NCBI GenBank assembly: GCA_012962595.1
Contig: DTXE01000013.1
Location: 1-5,482 of the forward strand
Length of the DNA stretch: 5,482 nt
Source: Syntrophaceae bacterium
GTDB taxonomy: Bacteria > Desulfobacterota > DTXE01
Direction of reading: 5' to 3'
The position numbers were made by a program, and so were the translations under genes. Below are positions 1-5,482 of this stretch, one piece after another. Below the pieces are notes generated by a model that was not told the origin of the DNA, searched no databases, and saw nothing but the letters and a program-made list of their open reading frames with translations. Positions within the stretch are counted from its first letter, which is position 1. The number at the start of each line of letters is the position of its first letter.

Positions 1-387
1 GATGAGTTGGAGGAATTCCATGGCTTGCCAAGACTATGGTTTGTTTTAGTCCATCCTCAATTTCAGGTCTCCACCAGATGGGTTTATAACAATTTGAAAT
101 TAAAGTTGACAAGGGATAAAAATAATTCTATAAGCCACATGTATACATCCTCTTCCGACATTGCTGGTTTACTGGTCAATGACTTAGAGACAGTTACTAT
201 TACTCGGTATCCCATCATAAAGGAGATAAAGGGGATTTTGCGTTTAAAAGGGGCAGAAGGTACCCTTATGAGTGGAAGCGGGCCTGCGGTATTTGGCTTC
301 TTTTTTGAAAAAGATAAGGCATCACGTGTTTATGAGGAGCTAAAATCTCAGAAGAAATGGGATGTATTTTTGGCCCATTCCCTATAG
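1..387 (+). CDS. ispE: 4-diphosphocytidyl-2-C-methyl-D-erythritol kinase, C-terminal part (5' end outside window)
   Basis: IspE is the cytosolic ATP-dependent kinase that phosphorylates the 2-hydroxyl of CDP-methylerythritol in the MEP (non-mevalonate) pathway to isopentenyl diphosphate. The frame is open from base 1 and ends in TAG at 385-387, so 128 codons are present; full-length family members are about 280-300 residues, so the gene continues upstream of the window. A TTG at base 7 is in frame but is not a credible start, because homology already runs through it. Visible landmarks are the WFVLVHP strand followed by VST.WVY, the NDLE segment before RYPIIKEIK, and the GHMP-kinase glycine motif GTLMSGSGPAVFGFF near the C-terminus, which helps form the phosphate-binding site. 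The end of the gene is intact. It is followed after 33 bases by spoVG, probably in the same operon. Confidence 0.93.
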   Translation, partial: DELEEFHGLPRLWFVLVHPQFQVSTRWVYNNLKLKLTRDKNNSISHMYTSSSDIAGLLVNDLETVTITRYPIIKEIKGILRLKGAEGTLMSGSGPAVFGFFFEKDKASRVYEELKSQKKWDVFLAHSL

Positions 388-410
388 TTTTAAAGGCAAC
401 CAGATATCAA

Positions 411-415
411 AGGAG
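411..415 (+). promoter_or_regulatory. Ribosome binding site of spoVG
   Basis: AGGAG, five bases before the ATG at 421. Good complementarity and spacing; it fixes the spoVG start. Confidence 0.8.
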
Positions 416-420
416 CAAAT

Positions 421-690
421 ATGGAAGTCACTGAAGTTCGGGTATTTCCGGTAAGTGAGGACAAACTGAAGGCCTATGTTACAATCACCTTTGATGACTG
501 TTTTGTGGTGCGGGATGTGAAGGTAATTAATGGCAACAATGGTCTTTTTGTAGCCATGCCTAGTAAAAAGAGAAAAGATGGGAGTTTTAAAGATATGGCC
601 CATCCATTGAATAATGAGACCAGAAAGATGATCGAAAGTAAGGTCTTAGAGGCATATAAACGGGAGGTCGAGAAGAACCTTAAGACTTAA
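421..690 (+). CDS. spoVG: SpoVG family nucleic-acid-binding regulatory protein
   Basis: An 89-residue protein matching the SpoVG family along its whole length. Members are small dimeric DNA/RNA-binding regulators, first known from Bacillus sporulation (septum formation) and from virulence gene control in Staphylococcus, but also present in many bacteria that do not form spores. The N-terminal beta sheet (MEVTEVRVFPV, then AYVTITFDDCFVVRDVKVI) leads into the family signature VINGNNGLFVAMPSKK at residues 35-50. DMAHPLN follows at 58-64, then a C-terminal amphipathic, basic helix at about 65-85. The ATG is supported by AGGAG at 411-415, five bases upstream. The protein lacks the acidic C-terminal extension of the ~97-residue Bacillus protein. 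It sits between ispE and prs, as in Firmicutes but without purR, yabJ or glmU. A cellular role in this organism cannot be read from the sequence; sporulation should not be assumed. Confidence 0.95.
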   Translation: MEVTEVRVFPVSEDKLKAYVTITFDDCFVVRDVKVINGNNGLFVAMPSKKRKDGSFKDMAHPLNNETRKMIESKVLEAYKREVEKNLKT

Positions 691-706
691 TTTTAATCTC
701 CAGAAT

Positions 707-778
707 TGGGGTGTCGCCAAGCGGTAAGGCACGGGACTTTGGATCCTGCACACGGAGGTTCGAATCCTCCCACCCCAG
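707..778 (+). tRNA. tRNA-Gln (anticodon UUG)
   Basis: A complete cloverleaf can be drawn. The acceptor stem 707-713/771-777 has seven pairs, including a T-A first pair typical of bacterial tRNA-Gln. The D stem is 716-718/728-730. The anticodon stem 732-736/744-748 has one G-T wobble at 733/747. The 7-base anticodon loop 737-743 carries TTG at 739-741, which reads CAA (and CAG by wobble). The variable loop is five bases (749-753), and the T stem is 754-758/766-770 with loop TTCGAAT. The discriminator base is G778. The next bases are CT, not CCA, so the 3' CCA must be added by a nucleotidyltransferase. There is no promoter close upstream; the gene begins 16 bases after the spoVG stop and is probably excised from the ispE-spoVG-prs transcript by RNase P and 3' processing. 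Confidence 0.98.
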
Positions 779-782
779 CTCG

Positions 783-818
783 CCCCGCTACCTAACTGCT
801 AAGCAAGATTGGTAGGGG
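783..818 (+). other. Imperfect hairpin between tRNA-Gln and prs
   Basis: CCCC (783-786) plus TACC (789-792) pair with GGTA (811-814) plus GGGG (815-818), giving eight pairs interrupted by a two-base bulge (GC, 787-788). A small inner stem TGC/GCA (797-805) sits in the loop. No T tract follows, so it does not look like an intrinsic terminator. It may guide 3' processing of the tRNA or protect the 5' end of the prs message after tRNA excision; both roles are inference. Confidence 0.45.
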
Positions 819-864
819 ATGGAGTGGGTTAGATAAATCAACCTTTAAACAAGACAAATCCTGT

Positions 865-1806
865 ATGTTATCTGAGTTAAGGGTATTTAGCGGTAATTCT
901 AATCTTGAGCTTGCTAAAGAAATCTGTGCCTACCTGAAAATACCTTTAGGAGACGCAGTGGTCAAAACCTTTAGTGATGGTGAAACCATGGTGGAGATTG
1001 GTGAAAATGTGCGAGGTAAGGATACCTTTGTAATCCAGTCTACATCCACACCGGTTAACCACCATCTCATGGAATTACTTATTATTATGGATGCTCTGAA
1101 AAGGGCTTCAGCCAGGAGAATTACTGCTGTATTACCTTATTATGGCTATGGAAGACAGGACAGAAAGGTTGCCCCTAGGGTACCCATTAGTGCCAAATTG
1201 GTGGCTGATTTGATAATTACTGCGGGGGCAATGAGGATTCTTACTATGGATCTTCATGCGGGACAGATACAGGGCTTTTTCAATGTTCCTGTAGATCATC
1301 TATTTGCTGCCCCTGTCCTTTTGAGATACATTAAGGAGAATTTCAGCGATGACCTGGTTATAGTATCCCCTGATGCCGGAGGAGTTGAGCGAGCTAGGGC
1401 CTTTGCCAAAAGATTAGATAGTCATCTGGCCATCATTGACAAAAGACGTGAGGGGCCTGGTGAGTCAAAGGTCATGCATGTAGTGGGCGATGTTCAAGGA
1501 AGGACTGCCATAATCCTGGATGACATGATTGACACTGCGGGAACCCTTACGCAGGCAGCCTCTGCCCTTGAAGCTCATGGGGCTGAAAAGATCTATGCCT
1601 GCTGTACACATCCTGTTCTTTCTGGTCCCGCTATTGAAAGGCTCAAAAATTCCCCTATAGAGATGGTAGTGGTTACTAACACCATCCCTTTAAATGAAAA
1701 GGCCAAAAATTTTGACAAAATTCAGGCCCTTTCTGTATGCGAACTGCTTGGAGAAGCCATTAAGCGTATCCACGAGGAAACTTCTATAAGCTCTCTGTTT
1801 GTATAG
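865..1806 (+). CDS. prs: Ribose-phosphate pyrophosphokinase (PRPP synthetase), class I
   Basis: Transfers pyrophosphate from ATP to ribose 5-phosphate to give PRPP, the precursor of purines, pyrimidines, NAD, histidine and tryptophan; cytosolic, usually hexameric. At 313 residues it is full length for the class I enzyme. Landmarks in order are FSGNSN (8-13) at the N-terminus, FSDGE (36-40), and RQDRK (97-101) with the catalytic and ATP-binding loop. [11 protein letters not shown] contains the metal- and ATP-contacting His131. KRR (193-195) starts the flexible catalytic loop, DDMIDTAGT (219-227) is the PRPP/ribose-5-phosphate loop, and [10 protein letters not shown] lies at 247-256. The C-terminal [10 protein letters not shown] ending is the family norm, so no truncation is evident. 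The ATG at 865 fits the family N-terminus, but I see no Shine-Dalgarno within 15 bases (AACAAGACAAATCCTGT precedes it). The TAG stop lies 10 bases before the preferred rplY start, so translation is probably coupled. Confidence 0.97.
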   Translation: MLSELRVFSGNSNLELAKEICAYLKIPLGDAVVKTFSDGETMVEIGENVRGKDTFVIQSTSTPVNHHLMELLIIMDALKRASARRITAVLPYYGYGRQDRKVAPRVPISAKLVADLIITAGAMRILTMDLHAGQIQGFFNVPVDHLFAAPVLLRYIKENFSDDLVIVSPDAGGVERARAFAKRLDSHLAIIDKRREGPGESKVMHVVGDVQGRTAIILDDMIDTAGTLTQAASALEAHGAEKIYACCTHPVLSGPAIERLKNSPIEMVVVTNTIPLNEKAKNFDKIQALSVCELLGEAIKRIHEETSISSLFV

Positions 1807-1816
1807 GTCTGGCTAT

Positions 1817-2455
1817 ATGGAGAGAATGAAACTTTTAGCTCACATCAGAAATCAATTAGGAAAAGGACCTTCAAGAAGGCTTCGGCGCCAAGGTTTCATT
1901 CCCGCCATCGTTTACGGACCAAGAACCCATCCTAAACCTGTATATGTAACTATTTCCCAACTCAAGAGGTCCTTACATACAGGTTGGGAAAATGCCCTTT
2001 TTGATCTAACAATTAGTAGTAATGGTGAAAGTCAAATAAAGACTGTAATGATAAAAGAACTCCAAATAGACCCTGTAAGTACTAACCCACTTCATGTAGA
2101 TTTCTATGAAGTGGCCATGGATAGAGAGATTACTATTGAGATACCCCTTGAATTTGTAGGGACCGCAGTGGGCGTTGAAAAAGGTGGCCTATTACAGCTC
2201 TCAAAAAGGACCTTAGAAGTAGAATGCCTTCCATCCAATATACCTCATAGTATCAAAATAGATATTAGTTCCTTAGATATTGGAGATTCTATTTTTGTAG
2301 GGGATATTTCTATGAAAGAGGGGGTCAAGGTGTTAGTGGATAGCGATCTGGTTGTAGCCACTATCCTGCCGCCAGTTGTGGAGGAATCCCCTGAAAAAGT
2401 TGAGGAAGAGACGGCTGAGGAGGTAAAAAAGGAGGGAGAGGAGGAGAGGGAATAG
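1817..2455 (+). CDS. rplY: Large ribosomal subunit protein bL25, long CTC/TL5 form
   Basis: Binds 5S rRNA in the large ribosomal subunit. From the ATG at 1817 it has 212 residues, typical of the two-domain CTC/TL5 form rather than the ~95-residue E. coli L25. The N-terminal domain (about 3-95) carries the RNA-binding GKGPSRRLRRQGFIPAIVYG region at 15-34 and KELQIDP..NPLHVDFYEV at 80-99. The C-terminal TL5 beta domain spans about 100-187 (IPLEFVGTAVGVEKGG, then LEVECLPSNIPHSIKIDIS, then LDIGDSI). It ends in a Glu-rich tail with some Lys (189-212), common in this subfamily and probably disordered. Start choice: an in-frame TTG at 1799 would overlap prs by 8 bases and add six residues unlike the family. 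The ATG at 1826 has GGAG at 1819-1822, only three bases away. The ATG at 1817 best matches the family start (ME..KL.A..R) and has only a weak AGG at 1805-1807 overlapping the prs stop. The exact start is uncertain by three codons. Confidence 0.94.
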   Translation: MERMKLLAHIRNQLGKGPSRRLRRQGFIPAIVYGPRTHPKPVYVTISQLKRSLHTGWENALFDLTISSNGESQIKTVMIKELQIDPVSTNPLHVDFYEVAMDREITIEIPLEFVGTAVGVEKGGLLQLSKRTLEVECLPSNIPHSIKIDISSLDIGDSIFVGDISMKEGVKVLVDSDLVVATILPPVVEESPEKVEEETAEEVKKEGEEERE

Positions 2456-2464
2456 ATTTTTAAG

Positions 2465-2473
2465 AGGAGGTGA
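2465..2473 (+). promoter_or_regulatory. Strong Shine-Dalgarno sequence upstream of pth, oddly distant
   Basis: AGGAGGTGA is a near-complete complement of the 16S rRNA 3' end, ten bases after the rplY stop. The pth GTG begins at 2493, 19 bases beyond the end of this run, whereas 5-9 is normal. An ATG at 2473-2475 overlaps the run and opens a four-codon frame ending in TAG at 2485-2487. It is still the only recognisable ribosome binding site for pth. Confidence 0.55.
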
Positions 2474-2492
2474 TGAGGACTTTATAGTTTAG

Positions 2493-3053
2493 GTGAATCT
2501 TATTGTAGGATTGGGGAACCCTGGAGAGAACTATAGATTAACTAGGCATAACATAGGCTTTATGGTCATCGACCATTTGGCTGAGATTCATAGGATCGAG
2601 GTTACCAGGCGGGGTTGCCTTAGTTTATATGGTGAAGGAAGCTTTAATAACCAAAAGATTGTTTTGGCTAAACCCCAAACCTTTATGAACCGTAGTGGAA
2701 ATGCAGTAAAGAAACTCCTTGACTTCTTCCACATTGAATTGGTAAACTTGATCTCAATCCATGATGATATAGACCTTGATTTTGGACGCCTTAGGATTGT
2801 AGATGGTGGAGGCCATGGAGGGCATAAAGGGGTTTTTTCTATTATGGAAACTATAACCAGCCAAGATTTTAAGAGGGTAAGGATTGGGATTGGCCGCCCC
2901 AGATATAATGAGAATATAGAGGATTATGTGCTTAGTCCTTTCTATCCTGATGAATATGATAGACTTTCTCAGGTTATATCTAAAGCGGGAGAGGCGGTGG
3001 AAGCTATAATCCTAAAAGGCCCTTCCCAGGCAATGACACATTTTAATAGATAA
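2493..3053 (+). CDS. pth: Peptidyl-tRNA hydrolase (bacterial Pth1 family)
   Basis: Cleaves the ester bond of peptidyl-tRNAs that drop off the ribosome, recycling tRNA; monomeric, cytosolic, normally essential. The 186 residues are the usual length. The N-terminal NLIVGLGNPG contains the conserved Asn9, and TRHNIGF carries the catalytic His19. KPQTFMNRSG (60-69) holds Met65-Asn66 of the peptide channel, and IHDDIDLDFG (89-98) contains the conserved Asp91. GGGHGGHKG (105-113) is the tRNA-side glycine loop. In E. coli Pth the residue after GGH is Asn114; here it is Lys112, a substitution at a substrate-binding position. The GTG at 2493 is effectively forced: an in-frame TAG lies directly before it (2490-2492), and the family begins two or three residues before LIVGL. 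It follows rplY by 37 bases, as in the common prs-rplY-pth order, so it is probably in the same operon. Confidence 0.96.
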   Translation: MNLIVGLGNPGENYRLTRHNIGFMVIDHLAEIHRIEVTRRGCLSLYGEGSFNNQKIVLAKPQTFMNRSGNAVKKLLDFFHIELVNLISIHDDIDLDFGRLRIVDGGGHGGHKGVFSIMETITSQDFKRVRIGIGRPRYNENIEDYVLSPFYPDEYDRLSQVISKAGEAVEAIILKGPSQAMTHFNR

Positions 3054-3211
3054 TCCTAGGAGATTCTAAGGACACCAAAAGGTAGCCTATGGTAGGTACA
3101 AATACTTTTCCTGGACAAAGAGGCACCATTTGTAGGTAAGAAGGGGGTGGTAAACGGGTCAGATTGAGGAAAGGTCAAATACAGCGCTATGAAGTTTTAG
3201 GATATTGACTA
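3054..3211 (+). other. Spacer between pth and the hppA promoter
   Basis: No convincing gene. A 16-codon frame at 3089-3139 (MVGTNTFPGQRGTICR) has no ribosome binding site and resembles nothing I know. The inverted repeat TACAAAT (3097-3103)/ATTTGTA (3128-3134) encloses a weaker CTTT/AAAG stem (3105-3108/3117-3120), forming an imperfect hairpin. I see no intrinsic terminator after pth, so read-through into hppA is possible. Near the promoter GGTCAGAT (3157-3164) and GGTCAAAT (3173-3180) form a direct repeat. Confidence 0.4.
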
Positions 3212-3220
3212 TGGTATAAT
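3212..3220 (+). promoter_or_regulatory. Extended -10 promoter for hppA
   Basis: TGGTATAAT contains a perfect TATAAT (3215-3220) with the upstream TG of the extended -10 class (sigma-70/RpoD type). The -35 region expected near 3192-3197 is AAGTTT, a poor match, which extended -10 promoters tolerate. Transcription would start around 3226-3228, giving a very short leader of about 17 bases that is mostly the ribosome binding site. TTGACT at 3205-3210 is too close to be its -35. Confidence 0.65.
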
Positions 3221-3230
3221 TTAGGTTTGG

Positions 3231-3238
3231 AAGGAGGG
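3231..3238 (+). promoter_or_regulatory. Ribosome binding site of hppA
   Basis: AAGGAGGG, ending five bases before the ATG at 3244. Strong match and good spacing; it fixes the hppA start. Confidence 0.85.
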
Positions 3239-3243
3239 AAATT

Positions 3244-5310
3244 ATGAATGTCTTAACATTTGCTATGGTTGCTGCCGCGGTAGGCGTGCTTTATAGCCTC
3301 CTAACACGGGCCTGGGTATTGAAACAGGATGCCGGTACCGCACGTATGCAGGAGATTTCCGGTGCCATCTATGAAGGGGCCAAGGCATTTATGAATCGGC
3401 AGTATAAGACAGTAGCTATGGTGGGTATTGTTATTGTTATCCTGATAGCCATCTTTCTGGGTATCTATCCTGCTATTGGGTTCATAATAGGTGCAGTGGG
3501 TTCCGCCAGTGCTGGCTATATCGGGATGTTTGTGGCAGTGAGGGGTAATGTACGTACGGCACAAGTAGCTAATGCCGGTGGTACAGTAAGTGATGCCTTA
3601 ACTTTGGCCTTCCGTGGGGGAGCGGTCACCGGACTTTTGGTTGCAAGCCTAGCGCTGCTAGCGGTCTCTGGCTATTATGCCGCAGTTAGGCAAATTGAAC
3701 CTGAAAAGGCTTTGTGGGCCCTGGTAGGACTGGGGTTTGGCTGTTCCCTAATCAGCGTCTTTGCTCGACTGGGAGGTGGTATCTATACTAAGGCAGCAGA
3801 TGTAGGGGCTGACTTGGTAGGAAAGGTAGAGGCAGGGATACCGGAAGATGACCCTAGAAATCCCGCCACTATTGCAGATAATGTGGGAGATAATGTGGGG
3901 GACTGTGCAGGTATGGCGGCAGACCTCTTTGAGACCTACGCCGTAACCTTGGTAGCTGCCATGTTGCTGGGTAAGACCATATTCGGTGCAGAGAGTATGG
4001 CGGTTCTATTCCCATTGTTAATAGGTGGAGTCGCTATTCTTGCCTCGGTAATCGGAACATTCTTCGTCAGATTGGGAAAGAGTGAATACATCATGGGGGC
4101 CCTTTACAAGGGTTTTGCTGCATCTGGTATATTAGCAGCGGTTGCCTTCTTCCCCTTAGCTTATAGGCTCATGGAAAATGTGATGGATAAGGAAGGTTAT
4201 GCTATTCCTCCATTCAATATCGCTATGTGTGCGGTCATCGGTTTATTAGTTACAGGGGCTATTGTGGTCATTACCGAATACTACACTTCAAAGAGCTTTA
4301 ACCCTGTTAAGCGCATTGCGGAGCGCAGCACCACAGGCCATGCTACCAATATCATTGCAGGACTTGCGGTAAGCATGCAAGCCACAGCCGCACCGGTACT
4401 GGTAATTGCAGGGGCTATCCTCTGGGCCTATTATTTAGGTGGTGGTTTCGCTGGTCATCCAGGACCGGGTCTCTATGCCATCGGTCTTTCAGCAATGGCT
4501 ATGCTAGGCATGACTGGGATTGTAGTAGCTATTGACTCTTTCGGACCCATTACCGATAATGCCAGTGGAATCGCTGAGATGTCAGGGCTCTCTGATGATC
4601 TCCGTGCTAAGATTACCGATCCTCTGGATGCAGTGGGAAATACCACCAAGGCAGTAACCAAGGGATATGCCATCGGTTCTGCAGGACTGTGTGCCCTGGT
4701 ACTCTTTGCCGAATATTCCCGGTCCTTTGAAGAATTTGGCATAACCCTAGATTTTAGCCTCTCTAATCCGAAGATCCTTGCGGGACTATTTATCGGAGGC
4801 CTGGTACCTTATCTCTTTGCCTCATTTGCCATGGAGGCGGTGGGTAAGGCTGCTGGAGGCGTGGTGGAAGAGGTGCGCCGCCAGTTCAGAACCATCCCTG
4901 GAATCATGGAGGGAACTGCTAAACCGGAATATGGAACCTGCGTAGATATCGTTACCAAAGGGGCATTGAGGGCTATGGTAGTACCTGCACTCCTGCCAGT
5001 GGGTACACCTATTCTGGTAGGCTTCATCCCATTGCTAGGTAAGGAGGCATTAGGCGGGGTATTGATTGGAACTATTGTGACAGGACTTTTTGTAGCCATC
5101 TCTATGACCAGCGGTGGTGCTGCCTGGGATAACGCCAAGAAGTTTATTGAAGAGGGACTTTATGGCGGTAAAGGTAGCGACGCCCACAAGTCTGCAGTCA
5201 CTGGTGATACCGTAGGTGATCCTTACAAAGATACCGCTGGCCCAGCTATCAACCCGGTGATCAAGGTGATCAACATAGTGGCTCTACTTCTGGTTCCTCT
5301 GATTGCATAG
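3244..5310 (+). CDS. hppA: Membrane-bound proton-translocating pyrophosphatase, K+-independent type
   Basis: Hydrolyses cytosolic pyrophosphate and couples it to proton export across the inner membrane; homodimeric in the family, about 16 transmembrane helices per subunit. At 688 residues it is full length. The first helix is near residues 4-22, and [17 protein letters not shown] follows. The Mg-pyrophosphate site is built from [11 protein letters not shown] (186-196), [17 protein letters not shown] (202-220), DNASGIAEM (438-446), DNAKK (629-633) and [11 protein letters not shown] (654-664). The cation-specificity stretch reads [10 protein letters not shown] (465-474): Lys469 and Thr472 replace the Ala and Gly of K+-dependent enzymes. 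In the characterised family this marks K+-independent enzymes, all known examples of which pump H+ rather than Na+. The Rhodospirillum rubrum enzyme has the same stretch as I recall it. The gene has its own promoter and terminator, so it is probably monocistronic. Reversibility (PPi synthesis) cannot be judged from sequence. Confidence 0.97.
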   Translation: MNVLTFAMVAAAVGVLYSLLTRAWVLKQDAGTARMQEISGAIYEGAKAFMNRQYKTVAMVGIVIVILIAIFLGIYPAIGFIIGAVGSASAGYIGMFVAVRGNVRTAQVANAGGTVSDALTLAFRGGAVTGLLVASLALLAVSGYYAAVRQIEPEKALWALVGLGFGCSLISVFARLGGGIYTKAADVGADLVGKVEAGIPEDDPRNPATIADNVGDNVGDCAGMAADLFETYAVTLVAAMLLGKTIFGAESMAVLFPLLIGGVAILASVIGTFFVRLGKSEYIMGALYKGFAASGILAAVAFFPLAYRLMENVMDKEGYAIPPFNIAMCAVIGLLVTGAIVVITEYYTSKSFNPVKRIAERSTTGHATNIIAGLAVSMQATAAPVLVIAGAILWAYYLGGGFAGHPGPGLYAIGLSAMAMLGMTGIVVAIDSFGPITDNASGIAEMSGLSDDLRAKITDPLDAVGNTTKAVTKGYAIGSAGLCALVLFAEYSRSFEEFGITLDFSLSNPKILAGLFIGGLVPYLFASFAMEAVGKAAGGVVEEVRRQFRTIPGIMEGTAKPEYGTCVDIVTKGALRAMVVPALLPVGTPILVGFIPLLGKEALGGVLIGTIVTGLFVAISMTSGGAAWDNAKKFIEEGLYGGKGSDAHKSAVTGDTVGDPYKDTAGPAINPVIKVINIVALLLVPLIA

Positions 5311-5328
5311 CAAGGAGGGTAGCGAGTC

Positions 5329-5359
5329 AAAGGCCGACAGTAACCTGTCGGCCTTTTTT
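5329..5359 (+). terminator. Rho-independent terminator of hppA
   Basis: AGGCCGACAG (5331-5340) pairs perfectly with CTGTCGGCCT (5345-5354) around the loop TAAC. Two further A-T pairs (5329-5330 with 5355-5356) bring the stem to 12 pairs. A run of six T (5354-5359) follows. It begins 18 bases after the hppA stop. Read on the other strand the hairpin is followed by only three T, so it is at best a weak terminator for a convergent transcript. Confidence 0.95.
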
Positions 5360-5482
5360 ATTGTTGATTCTTTGAGGCAATTGGTAAATAATATACGGCG
5401 TGTTTGCCAGATGAAACCCTCATGGCCCTCCGGGCCACAAAGAAGAATGAAAATGCAATTAGGCAGAGATTAAAATCCCAAA
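5360..5482. other. Intergenic tail with a small palindrome; no supported gene
   Basis: TGGCCC (5423-5428) and GGGCCA (5432-5437) form a six-pair, GC-rich stem with a TCC loop and no T tract. On the + strand a frame is open from 5392 to the window end, with ATG at 5422 (MALRATKKNENAIRQRLKSQ) but no ribosome binding site. On the - strand a frame enters from the window edge and stops at 5361-5363, just short of the hppA terminator. Neither reads as a family I recognise, and the two mirror each other, so at most one is real. The stretch could be the tail of a convergent gene, an upstream region, or a dispersed palindromic repeat. Confidence 0.3.

Noticed and set aside
1..387. ispE as a truncated pseudogene
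   Set aside because: The frame is open to the window edge and the C-terminal motifs are intact; the missing part is simply outside the window.
382..603. 73-codon open frame on the - strand
   Set aside because: It mirrors spoVG, shows no recognisable family and lies entirely against a well-supported gene.
809..835. Possible promoter for prs (TTGGTA ... TAGATA)
   Set aside because: Both hexamers are poor matches, the spacing is 15, and TTGGTA is part of the hairpin stem.
1799..1816. TTG start for rplY overlapping prs by eight bases
   Set aside because: The six extra residues do not fit the bL25 N-terminus, and no Shine-Dalgarno supports it; ATG at 1817 fits the family.
3205..3220. TTGACT followed by TATAAT as a classical -35/-10 pair
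   Set aside because: The spacing is only four bases instead of about 17; the TG-extended -10 is the better reading.
3301..3564. 87-codon open frame on the - strand
   Set aside because: Antisense shadow of hppA; Cys/His/Thr-rich composition typical of complementing membrane-protein codons.
3877..3900. Tandem 12-base repeat (GATAATGTGGGA/GATAATGTGGGG)
   Set aside because: It encodes the conserved DNVGDNVGD active-site motif of membrane pyrophosphatases, so it is a protein constraint, not a DNA repeat element.
4473..5138. Two open frames on the - strand (4473-4742 and 4809-5138)
   Set aside because: Both are shadows of hppA caused by its codon bias; no ribosome binding site or family resemblance.
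5312..5319. AAGGAGGG after the hppA stop, as a ribosome binding site for another gene
   Set aside because: No start codon at usable distance, and the terminator follows immediately.

Overview
This window is an ordinary bacterial housekeeping segment, and every protein-coding gene of substance lies on the + strand. It opens inside the 3' half of ispE (isoprenoid precursor synthesis). Next come spoVG, a tRNA-Gln(UUG) gene, prs (PRPP synthetase), rplY (two-domain bL25/CTC 5S rRNA-binding protein) and pth (peptidyl-tRNA hydrolase). After a 190-base spacer comes hppA, a membrane proton-pumping pyrophosphatase, closed by a strong intrinsic terminator. The last ~120 bases hold no gene I can support.

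The order ispE - spoVG - tRNA-Gln - prs - rplY - pth resembles the ispE/spoVG/prs/ctc/pth block of Firmicutes. The variant with a tRNA-Gln between ispE and prs is what I associate with delta-proteobacteria (Desulfobacterota/Thermodesulfobacteriota). The K+-independent type of H+-pyrophosphatase and the non-Firmicute flavour of the proteins fit a free-living, possibly anaerobic Gram-negative of that kind. This assignment is inference from gene order and protein character, not a database match. Base composition looks moderate and even, with no sign of recent transfer.

From ispE to pth the gaps are short (33, 16, 86, 10 and 37 bases) and I see no intrinsic terminator, so the block probably behaves as one transcription unit from which the tRNA is processed. 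Its products serve translation (tRNA-Gln, bL25, Pth) and basic metabolism (IspE, PRPP synthetase). hppA is set apart by its own extended -10 promoter and a strong ribosome binding site, and ends in a 12-bp hairpin with a T tract. There is a loose logic in its proximity: biosynthesis that uses PRPP, and aminoacylation of tRNA, release pyrophosphate, and HppA recovers that energy as a proton gradient.

I found no previously undescribed system. The points worth a second look are small. The near-perfect Shine-Dalgarno of pth lies too far from its forced GTG start. Pth has Lys where the family usually has a substrate-binding Asn. prs lacks a visible ribosome binding site downstream of a hairpin. 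The hppA promoter region carries a direct repeat. The window ends in a short palindromic tail that could be a dispersed repeat.
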